NCBI GenBank assembly: GCA_958450325.1
Contig: OY288241.1
Location: 40,548,278 to 40,612,277, forward strand
Length of the DNA stretch: 64,000 nucleotides
Reading direction: 5' to 3'
Source: Agrostemma githago
Taxonomy: Eukaryota > Streptophyta > Magnoliopsida > Caryophyllales > Caryophyllaceae
Position 1 is the first letter of the stretch. Each line of letters starts with the position of its first letter. A program made the position numbers and the translations under genes. Below the pieces are notes generated by a model. It was not told the origin of the DNA, searched no databases, and was given only the letters and a program-made list of their open reading frames with translations. Below, in pieces: positions 52,850 through 62,145 of this stretch.

Positions 52850-54688
52850 GTAGTAGCTGAATTCCTCGCTGATAGCCCGGTAACCGAGGAAGGACACACC
52901 GACACTTGGTCCTTCCCAGACGAAGATATTTTCCATACCGATGCCGAAACATGGGATTTATACTTCGATGGAGCATCTAATTTTCGAGGGTTCGGAGTCG
53001 GGATCCTCCTAATTTCACCAAGAGGGGAGCATACTCCCGTCTCCATCAAGCTGGACTTTGACGTTACCAATAATGCAGCAGAGTACGAAGCATGCATTTA
53101 TGGGCTACAAGCCGCCGCCAACCTAGGGATCACAAATCTCCGGGTACATGGCGACTCATCCTTGGTCATTAACCAAGCGCTTCAAAAATGGAAGACTCGG
53201 AATGCTAATCTCGTGGCCTACCAGGCACGAGTAAGGGATCTCGAGAAACAATTCCAAAAGGTAGAGTACATATACCTGTCTCGGGAAGAAAATCAGTTTG
53301 CAGATGCACTCTCAAAATTGGCGTCTCTACTGAACATTCCCGACCACGTGACCAGTATGCCAATTTGTGTCGAAAGACGATCTGAGCCGGCGTACATCCA
53401 TGACATCGAAGATATCGAGATCACCGATCCCGAACCATGGTACCAGGCTGTGTTAAAGTACCTGACAAACGGAGAGTATCCTCCCGGGACGGAAGGTCGA
53501 GCCAAAAAGGCCTTGCGAAGGCTAGCCACCCAGTTCATCCGTACTGATGACGGGCAGCTGTACAAAAAGACGGCACAGGGGGCTCTTCTCCTTTGTGTTG
53601 ACAAATATAAGGCCGAGAAAGTAATGGCCGAAGTACATGATGGCGAAAACGGTCCACACATGAATGCTCACATGCTGGTCCGAAAAATCATGAGGCTCGG
53701 GTATTACTGGAACACCATGGAGGCCGACTGCCAGTTATATGTCAAACATTGCCATAACTGCCAAATCTTTGGCAATGTGCAACATATGCCGCCATCTCTG
53801 CTCTATACCATGACGTCACCTTGGCCATTCTCGACATGGGGTATCGACATAATCGGGAAGGTGAATCCCTCCGGTACTGGCGGGCACTGCTTCATTTTGG
53901 TAGCTATCGACTATTTCACCAAATGGGTCGAAGCTGAATCATATCGCATCCTCAATGCTAAACATGTCGCCAAATTTATCCAAAACAAGATAATATGTCG
54001 GTATGGAATCCCGCATGAATTTATCAATGATCATGGAACCTATTTCCAAGCTGAGACTGCGGCCTTACTGGCTAAATACAAAATTCAAAGGCACACGTCC
54101 TCGCCATACGGTCCCCAAACGAACGGAGCAGTAGAGGCAGCTAATAAAACGATTGTCACCATACTCAAAAAGATGGCTGATAATTATCGGGACTGGCCCG
54201 ACAAAATACCTTTTGCCCTATGGGGGTATCGGACATCAATTCGCACCGCAACCGGAGCGACACCATACTACCTAACCTATGGGATGGAGGCAGTCCAACC
54301 AGTTGAGCTAGAGGTACCGTCCCTCAGAATTCTGCTAGAAAGCCAAGTACCCGAAGCTGACTGGGTTCGAGCACGGTACGATTCGTTGGTTCTACTAGAC
54401 GAACGACGGTCCCGCGCTCTCAACAACATCCAAATTTACCAAAAACGGATCCAACGGGCCTTCAACAAGCGAGTAAGGCCCAGAAACATTAAAGAAGGGG
54501 ACCTAGTCCTTAAGTCTGTTCGAGCTTTACTACCAGTTGACCCAAGGGGAAAATTCAAACCCAATTGGGCTGGGCCATACCTGGTAAAGAGGATCCTATC
54601 AGGGGGAGCAGTAATGCTGACGGACCTGGACGGGAATGAGTTCGTCAACCCAACCAACCTGGACCAGCTGAAGCGTTACTACCCTTAG
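52850..54688 (+). CDS. E5 second RNase H and integrase
   Basis: Same frame after the TGA; the first ATG is at 53162, but similarity starts at 52850. Archaeal-type RNase H: DGASNFRGFG, NNAAEYEACIYGLQAA, HGDSSLVINQ, FADALSKLA. Integrase: zinc finger ending CHNCQIF, core Asp in WGIDIIG, Asp in FINDHGTYF, Glu in GAVEAANKT, C-terminal barrel PNWAGPYLVKRIL, native stop after KRYYP. Two RNase H domains are the mark of the Tat lineage. Confidence 0.93.
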   Translation, partial: VVAEFLADSPVTEEGHTDTWSFPDEDIFHTDAETWDLYFDGASNFRGFGVGILLISPRGEHTPVSIKLDFDVTNNAAEYEACIYGLQAAANLGITNLRVHGDSSLVINQALQKWKTRNANLVAYQARVRDLEKQFQKVEYIYLSREENQFADALSKLASLLNIPDHVTSMPICVERRSEPAYIHDIEDIEITDPEPWYQAVLKYLTNGEYPPGTEGRAKKALRRLATQFIRTDDGQLYKKTAQGALLLCVDKYKAEKVMAEVHDGENGPHMNAHMLVRKIMRLGYYWNTMEADCQLYVKHCHNCQIFGNVQHMPPSLLYTMTSPWPFSTWGIDIIGKVNPSGTGGHCFILVAIDYFTKWVEAESYRILNAKHVAKFIQNKIICRYGIPHEFINDHGTYFQAETAALLAKYKIQRHTSSPYGPQTNGAVEAANKTIVTILKKMADNYRDWPDKIPFALWGYRTSIRTATGATPYYLTYGMEAVQPVELEVPSLRILLESQVPEADWVRARYDSLVLLDERRSRALNNIQIYQKRIQRAFNKRVRPRNIKEGDLVLKSVRALLPVDPRGKFKPNWAGPYLVKRILSGGAVMLTDLDGNEFVNPTNLDQLKRYYP

Positions 54689-54787
54689 CCATTTCTCAAT
54701 GTCATTAGCAATTTTTTTTTATCAAAATCATTTATTTTACGAAAAGCAAGTAAATGAGTTAGAATTATTTATTCTACTGTCGCAAAA

Positions 54788-54905
54788 CATCTTGAACCAT
54801 TAGTCTTGGTGTAAGCCAAGATTGCAAATTTCCTAAGCCTGAACTACGTCTGGTTTGATTCTGCTAATTGCGGATACGTAGGCAGCCCCTCAAAAGGGCA
54901 CAACC
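54788..54905 (+). other. Conserved non-coding block after pol in E5
   Basis: Counterpart of E3 35338-35455 with the same ordered words (ctgaactacg, ggatacgtaggcagcccctc, aaaagggcacaacca). Confidence 0.6.
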
Positions 54906-55087
54906 AATGCAATCGAGAAAAGACAGGAACGGTTTAATAATAAACTTCCTTTTATTAATTATCACAAAAAAAAAGGCCCCAACGAACTTGGGAAAAGTAC
55001 AAGCGCAGGAATTCAAAAAAAAAACTACAAAAAAGAAACACACAACAAAATAATAATATTTAAATAATAAAACTAAGGACTCGGTAT

Positions 55088-56006
55088 TTAGGGCATCTTG
55101 CCCTTCCCTTTGTCCTTGGTCTCCTTGGCCGTCCACTGACGACGACGCGGAGGAGAGCGTTCCCGAATCACCACAGGAACCTCTTTAGCCCGGACTCGCT
55201 TCTTAGAACTCGAGTCCTCATCCACCTCGATAGGCCCAAGTCGGGCCCTCACAGGCTCAGGGAGCCGGTCACGCGGACCTAATCGGTCCCGGGCCGCCAG
55301 CCTTGGCCCAAGTCGCCGCTCCAAGTCAGTCTGGGGGCTTTGCCGCCTCCGCGCGCCACTAGCACCGGCATCTTTAGCTCGAGTCTTAGTATGTGACTTA
55401 AGACCCGACTCTAATCGAACTAAGGTAGCAGGGGTCTCTCCCTCATCGTAGAATCCCCTATTGTCCTTTGCCGTCTCCCGACGGACCAGTTCAAAGGCCT
55501 CATCGACCTTCAGAGCTTTGCGAGCCTCCTCGGACTCCTCAGAGGTTCATTTCTCATAGGCTCGAGAAACCCAAGCGGATTGGCAAGGGTTGGGAATAGT
55601 CCATGTAGGACGAGTAAACCATCTCTGCAACCAGGTGTCGCACATAGCGTCTGTCAGTTGGAGCGAGACGCTAATGATGGCTTCAGTCTCAGGAATGCGC
55701 TGAGACGAACCGAACTGCCTCAGGATGCGGTCCGGGTAGATGTGAACTGTCCAGTCAAGGGACAGGAGCTACAAGGTAACGAGCTTGGTCCCTCTTGGCC
55801 AACCCCGTCAGCTTAGAAAGGAACCACCAAGCAACCGTCCACCTAATCAATGGGCCACCATGGATCACCAATTCCTCGTCCCAGTAAGCTCGATTTATAT
55901 GGTGATTCGAGCTTATCCGGCGCCCCCTAGAACTGAGTTGGCTGCTACGGTAGTTGGGAACGCTCGGAGGAGGCTCTATGATCGATAAGCGCTCCGACAG
56001 CCAAAC
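55088..56006 (-). pseudogene. E5 antisense gene, exon 2
   Basis: About 306 codons from the TTTTTGCAG acceptor (56007) to the stop at 55088. VWLSERLSIIEPP, YWDEELVIHGGPLIRW, then a long Arg/Glu-rich tail ending KGKGKMP, as in E3. Lesions: one extra base near 55773, and a TGA in place of Trp near 55550. The conserved C terminus in both elements argues that the whole exon was once translated. Confidence 0.7.
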
Positions 56007-56290
56007 CTGCAAAAAGTATACGCAGAATTTATGAGCAACGGAATGGTTCGCTACAGCCCACTCGATCGAGTAAGGCTCCCTAAGACAACCAGAAGCTCGT
56101 CAGGTGTGACACTCGATCGAGTACACCATCTGACTCGATCGAGTAAGCCCTTCACAGAACGGCAGAAACACTTTACAGGCATCACTCGACCGAGTGATAG
56201 GTCCACTCGATCGAGTGACTTACGGACCTCAAGAAGCAGCGAAACAAAAAAAGAGAGAAAAGCAAAATTGAAAAATCGAGAGACATATAC
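56007..56290 (-). other. Intron of the E5 antisense gene, with palindromes
   Basis: 284 bp, GTATAT...TTGCAG, phase 0. Contains five CTCGRYCGAG palindromes (56061, 56112, 56134, 56185, 56206), the same word as in the LTR promoter. Confidence 0.75.
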
Positions 56291-56932
56291 CTGCAGAATA
56301 AGGGTGCTCCCCGTCAGTTGCCGGGTTGGGTCAAGTCGCCTAGCATCCAGACCCATGATGAGTTCCCCAGTGGCTAGCCAAGTAGGGCTATGACCAGTCT
56401 CCATCTGGTCAACCACTCCAATCAGCCTAATTTGACCCACGCATGAGTCAGCATCCATCAACCCCTCGAAGACGTAGCGGTGCAACATGCAGAACGCGAA
56501 AGCCCTACGCCTGTGAGAAGGCGTAGCCCTTACATCCTGGCTGTTCATAAACTTGTCAGCCAAGTCAAAGAGGGAGACAGTATCTCCCCGCACCATTCGA
56601 TCTGTCTCAGCATGAGACAGACCTAGGAAGTCCCCCAGTCTTCTCCTCGGGTCCGGGTAGAACGGAGGGATGGCAGGACGAGCAACAGGGCTCCAACCTC
56701 CAATGGCTGCGATCTCCTCGGGAAGAGGGCATATTTCTCCCCGCGGGAACGCGAAGACGTGGTGGGTAGTATCCCAAAGCGCCAAACAAGCATCCAAAAA
56801 GTGTGAATCAGGCACCAGACGCCTAAGAGGAAATAGGCTGGTAATCCCCATTTGGGTCAGCTGAATCCTATCCTCGTCCCGAAAATGCTGGGACCAGGCA
56901 AAAAGCATTGAAGTGAGATGCTCGATACCCAA
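56291..56932 (-). CDS. E5 antisense gene, exon 1
   Basis: 214 codons, fully open. The codon matching the ATG of E2 and E3 is TTG here (56930-56932), so translation may start at the ATG at 56908. Blocks: HFLDACLALWD, FAFPRGEICPLPEEIAAIGGW, DPRRRLGDFLGLSHAETDRM, TVSLFDLADKFMN, HRRRAFAFCMLHRYVFEG, QMETGHSPTWLATGELIMG, DPTRQLTGS. No enzyme motif. Function unknown; similarity to the plant mobile domain is a weak guess. Confidence 0.75.
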
Positions 56933-57024
56933 GGCAGGAACTTGATTCCTCTTGAAAGACTGAGAGATTTTAAGAGAAAAAGAGTTTTGATTTGAGGTGC
57001 AGTAAGCTGAAGCAGGGAGACCTG

Positions 57025-57032
57025 TATTTATA
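57025..57032 (-). promoter_or_regulatory. Antisense TATA box of E5
   Basis: Minus-strand TATAAATA 93 bp upstream of the antisense start codon position; counterpart of 19336-19343 in E2. Confidence 0.65.
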
Positions 57033-57039
57033 ATAGGGA

Positions 57040-57608
57040 AGCCTGGCAGTAACCCTGACTAACCCTGCCTCCTCAGTAAACTGGGCCCCAACATGTGCAG
57101 GCCTGACTTCAACCCAGAATAGGAATCTAGTTATCCTGAGCTTTCCTAAATTCTTTCTAAAAATTCCTTAAGTTCAAAAAAAAAATCTTTTTCGAAAATT
57201 TCAGCTTTTTTTTTCAAAATCCAGTACCTTTTCCCCAGCACAAGTCGGTGTTTTGCCTATGTGTTACATGCAATTTATCATGTGTCAGCATACAGGTACA
57301 CCCCGAGACTTCAGAAGCAAGTCTCCGCGCAACCACCTCACTCCCCAGCGTGAGTCGACACTTATCCCAGAATGCTACAGTCAAAGCCATGATGTATCAG
57401 CATACGGGTACTCCTACACCTCCAAGAGCAGGTTTTACTCCCCACAGGAGCTATCATCGGCAGGACAGGTATGACCCTCTGCTTATGGCTGGCGAGCCCT
57501 TCACGCTAGTCTACTGGACTATAAACGACCCAACCAGAAGACTGCCAGGTCGTAATCTGCGATTGGCCTGGTAGCTACTCTGACTTTCGCCTTGTCCAAG
57601 CCTCAGTC
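57040..57608 (+). other. E5 region between antisense promoter and polypurine tract
   Basis: Non-coding, partly similar to E2 19380-19850 (words such as ccccagc.cgagtc and ggcgagcccttcacgc). Confidence 0.55.
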
Positions 57609-57621
57609 AGAGTGGGGGCTC
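57609..57621 (+). promoter_or_regulatory. E5 polypurine tract
   Basis: agagtgggggct one base before the TG of the 3' LTR, same as in E2 at 19850-19860. Confidence 0.8.
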
Positions 57622-60230
57622 TGTAGACACCCGCATTTTGCCTGCTAGTGTCTATAGCAGTTCCCGACAAACACCCGATGATGATCGGACGCAAACGTGA
57701 CTTAGTATACTCGGATTTGGACCCGAAATCAATAATATCTGACATGGACTTTTAGCGGAGTAATAATCTCACAAAACAGACCTCAAATTCAGGCCCAGTG
57801 GGTCGTTCCGAGCAAAATAAGACTAATTTGGGCCAAAACCGACACCAAAAATAAATCCCGTCTTTTGGCGACCGGGTCAAAACCCGGTCAAAGACGAACC
57901 CGTCACAAAAATCAGCCTAAGGGGGACCTTCTAGAAGCTGGCGCCCAAATCCATTTCAAAAAAGATATCAAAGCAACAATATCAATTCCTTCCTATTTTA
58001 GCTCGGATTACCTAATCCACTCGATCGAGTGGATTGACCCACTCGGTCGAGTGGAGCGTCAAAAACCGGATCAGGCCCATTTTCTAGGGCACTCGACCGA
58101 GTGCACTAGGACCACTCGATCGAGTGACCCTAGGTCGTGGGGTAAACTCTATAAATACCCCCTCCAACCCTTTTGCATTTCAGTTTTTACCCAATGCAAA
58201 ATTACACTAAGCTATTACCCTAATCCTCCTACACTCTACACGCTACAACCCTAAGCAAGCACACATAAAAACCGAGTCCCTTGTCCCTCGAAAAACCGAC
58301 ATTTTCATCCACACACACATACACCATAACTTACATACATCCTCAATACTCCATAGTCCCGTCACTATTCGCGAGTCCATTTCCGAGGTCCTTACTAAGC
58401 ATGTATGTTGAGGGTGTCCTAAACCCCATTTCGATCTTTGTCCTCTTTGTTTTACGTTTTTTTTGTATCGTTAATATTATATTTATACTAGTATTGTAAC
58501 TCTAACACACTAACTCTAACATCCTAACCTTTACATTTTCGCATACTAACTTTTCTATTTCGCGTTTCTAACATTACTATCATACCGCGTATATATATAT
58601 ATTAATACCGAAAATTCGGTTTCGGATGCGTTTGACTATAATTGTCGCCTAAAGTCCGTCTAATCCCTTTACGAGCAACGACGGAGGTGGAGCCCTTTCG
58701 AGGAGCCCCGCCCCAATGTACTCAAGGGCATGACGCGATCGCGACTAATCGTAGTTGAACGTATTCGATCCCATTTTAATTAGTGCGGAACCCGTTGACA
58801 CGAAAACCGACATCACATAACCCGAAAGGGTTAGTTTCGATGTCGTGACGTAGAGGGAAGCATTCCGTTACTAATTCAAATTTTCTTCACGTAAACGTTT
58901 TCATAAAGTCCCGACAACGGTATTATAATCGTACATATACACGATTAAAGTGCCGGAGGTCGAGTTAAATTCAAATCATGCGATATTTGTATTTAACTCG
59001 GCCGACCGTCGTTTTCAACCTCAAAAACGAGACGAGTTGACACTCGTACAGGGGCTACTCGACCGAGTGCATAGGCCGCTCGATCGAGTAGCGTCCATCA
59101 GACTGGACAGAACCCTTTTCGAGGGGATACTCGACCGAGTGCATAGGCCACTCGATCGAGTAGCGTCCATAACACTGGGCATAAACTTTTTTGAGGACGC
59201 ACTCGACCGAGTCAGACCATGACTCGACCGAGTGGGTCCTGTAACCCAGAAAACCGAGGGCCTTGACACACAGTTTCAAGCCTCGTCCTTTTATCGACAT
59301 TAGTCATCACGTGTAAAGACTATCACGTGACTCTCTTATTTTCAAAAACCACGCACATCACGACACCTTAACGACTTTGATCGATTCTTCGACGTGATAA
59401 GTCGGGACAAGGCATCGAGGCATAGGATCGGGCTAGCATCACGCTTAGGCCCTATGTCTCCGTCCTTCGTTTGATGTACAACATAATGTATATTTAAGCG
59501 AGGTTAGTCCACTTACACATTTCGCAGTCAAGCTTACATACGGGTCCGTCCCTAACTTTTATTTACTTATTATACCATTTCCATATCGTTTATGTAATTT
59601 TCGTATTGGTCGGGTTGTATTTCCGCCCGTGTAACTTGTACGTTATTTACGTTTGAGTTTCATTTATTTACTTGCTTATCGCTTTATAAATGAACCTCGC
59701 ATGCTAAATTATTTCGACTATAACCAAGATGCATTAAATGACGTAGTTAACCAATAATTCATATGCTTAGCCCGAAAACGCTGTTTGCATATCATTTAAT
59801 CGTTTTACTAGCGCGCGCACATGAACACGAACGATGTCTTAGTAGAGGCCGCCATGTGCGGGCGGGGTTGGGTGTCCTTAGTGGGCTTCCCAACACGTAC
59901 CCTCACCCCTTACTCAGAATCTTTGGTTTCCGGATGTCCGAAACCCTTGGCGCACGAGAGTCATTCTATATACGAAAGCCGGTTTATACGGTATCGATAT
60001 TGCAATGCAAAGGGACGAGCCCAATAAACTCTGAAATCGAAGTGGGCTTACTTTGTGTATAGCCCATGACGACATAGAGTGGGCTCGTATGGTTCCGAAT
60101 AACCACAAAATTCGGTGGCGACTCCATTTTGACTTAAATTTCGAACCCGAGAACAATCTCACCACGAGATTCATTCGCCTACCCAAACCCGCGAGTGGCC
60201 GCGTCGGGGTGGACCTACGTCATGTCCACA
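57622..60230 (+). repeat. E5 3' LTR
   Basis: 2609 bp, nearly identical to 44462-47076; target duplication agtat follows at 60231-60235. Confidence 0.95.
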
Positions 60231-60235
60231 AGTAT

Positions 60236-60930
60236 ATTTATCCCACATCGAAATAAGATGGGTTGATGAAATTCTATATATTATAAATAAATGTAATCAT
60301 TCGTCTATAAATAAAAGTTCTTAATTAGACTATATCTAAACTTAAATAAATTTAAGTAAAATTATCTCACATCCAAAAATTATAATAAAGTGATTTTTTA
60401 TTATATAAATAACAATTATGTTGAGGTGATGAAATTCTATATCATAAATGAGTCATTTTTCGGTTTTAAATATCAACCAACAATTTTTTTAGTCTTAAAA
60501 AGCTTTTAAAAAGACTACAAACCTAAAATTATCCCACATCGAAAATATTAATATAAGGGGATGATTCTATATTATAAATAAGAGTAATCATGCGTTTTTT
60601 TTGGGTCTTAAAAGCAGATCTTAAAACTATGAAACTTGAATAAATTATCCTACATCGAAAAATTATGATGAGACGATAGAATCTTATATTATAAATAAGA
60701 CTACAAGCGTAAAATTTTTATGATATCAATTAAAAAATTCATTCGTTCTTAGATATTAATCAAAAACTTTTGAGTCTTAAAAAATCTCTTAATAAGACTA
60801 CAAGCGTAAAATTATTTCCACATTGAAAATTCATAATAAGGTGATGAAATTTTATATTATAAATAAGAGCAATCGTGTGTTCTTTTGAGTTGAAATTAAG
60901 TTTGATTACTTATATCATGTGATCATCTTA
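60236..60930 (+). repeat. Degenerate tandem array in H1, right part
   Basis: Continues the array after E5. Exact ATCCCACATCG at 60240-60250 and 60531-60541, with TATAAATA 31 bp downstream in both (60282, 60573). About five units in all, the others decayed. Confidence 0.75.
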
Positions 60931-61037
60931 TTTATTTATTGTAATGACATAGTTTGATTAAGTTTCTTATTTAACGAATGTACATCATCAATGCAATTAA
61001 GCCAACTAACCCGTGCAGCGCACGGGCTTTTATCTAG

Positions 61038-62145
61038 TACTTTATCAAACATTAGACAACATATCCACAACTTCATCTTCCTCATCTCACATCTAACAAA
61101 ATAACAACAAATTTCCACGATGTCTATCCAATATCCAAACTAATTAATTTGATTATGAAGCAAGATCGATTCTATTCAGTCAGCGGCAAATCCGATTCAA
61201 GTGAATTCCAGAACACACATAATAATCATCAATCATTCAATGTATAAAGTACACATATTAATGAAGTTTATTCCAACAGCAAACATTATGACACAAACAC
61301 AACGAGACGCAAAGCAAATATTATACGGAGTAACAAATTAACAACTATATCAGCAACAAACTGAACAGACAGCTGAATACCATAGCATCAAGAACACATG
61401 ACCAACTTCGTTTTTGACTTAAAAAACGTTAGAAATGGGGCAGACGAAAAAGTATTAGGAATGTGAGGAATATCCAGAAAATGAACTTAAAGAAGAAAAT
61501 CCAAAAAAAATCCTTCCCCAGGAAACCTCAATTTTACAACAAAATTAAAGAAATTAAAATCCTCAAATTAAATTTAATGTTTGGTTTGGTTCCAAGTGAT
61601 GTGGAGTAATAGTTTGATGCGATAATAATTTGATGTGAGAAAGGGACGAAGTTCCCAAATTTGAGAGATAAAAGATGTGAGATGGGGAAGATGAAGTTAT
61701 AGATTACGTTGTGTAATTTTTTTTTAGGATTTTCTACGCGGTATCCCTATATTTTTCACTTTTCTACGTCGTACCCCTACCCCTTCTATGTTTATACATG
61801 GTACCCTTGAAGTTTATTATTAATTTAACTAGCGCCCCGAATTTTTTTTTTCCATCAAGTTTTGTCGTTAGATTATGTTTTTAGCTTAGGATTAAGACTT
61901 CAATATCATTTAACTTAGATAATTATCAAGTAATTGATCTTAATTCAAGTGTTATCATTTGGTTTGACAATATAACGTCAAAAATGTAATCCGTTTAGAT
62001 TCTAACTGCAACACGTACAAAATTGTTAGTTTAAGTTCAATTATCGGTTAATTAGGTATGTTAAATGACGTTTAACTTTTATTCTTGAACATAAAAAGGT
62101 AATTTGTTGCCAAACTTGACGGGAAAAAAAGTTTATGGGTACCAA
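61038..62145. other. Spacer between Helitrons H1 and H2
   Basis: About 1.1 kb of AT-rich DNA without a credible frame. 'ctacgcggta' and 'ctacgtcgta' words near 61733-61770 are the only local repetition seen. Confidence 0.45.

Larger units (their letters stand above)
44462..60230 (+). mobile_element. E5: complete, young Tat-lineage Ty3/gypsy element
   Basis: 15769 bp; LTRs of 2615 and 2609 bp; 5-bp target duplication agtat (44457-44461 and 60231-60235). I count about 20 substitutions between the LTRs (under 1 percent) plus microsatellite length changes. Order: LTR, tRNA-Arg primer site, leader, gag-pol, conserved block, antisense gene, polypurine tract, LTR. Gag-pol is in one frame throughout but has three stop codons, so this copy is probably dependent on others. 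Confidence 0.95.
41472..61037 (+). mobile_element. H1: non-autonomous Helitron (split by E5)
   Basis: 5' end TCAATCAATC at 41472, directly after A. 3' end is the hairpin CCCGTGCAGCGCACGGG, seven bases, then CTAG at 61034-61037, followed by T: Helitron end rules and A/T target. Without E5 and its extra 5-bp duplication it is about 3.8 kb. The 5' end is fixed by comparison with H2 (62146), where homology starts at the same bases. No Rep/helicase gene. Confidence 0.7.

Noticed and set aside
59021..59300. Minus-strand frames with repeated TRSSGLCTRSS words
   Set aside because: The repeats are a translation of the CTCGRYCGAG palindromes in the LTR, not a protein.
41826..61037. Known U1, U2, U4, U5 or U6 RNA bodies downstream of the snRNA-like promoters
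   Set aside because: I looked for their conserved 5' ends and found none; the downstream parts are AT-rich and unlike any snRNA I know.
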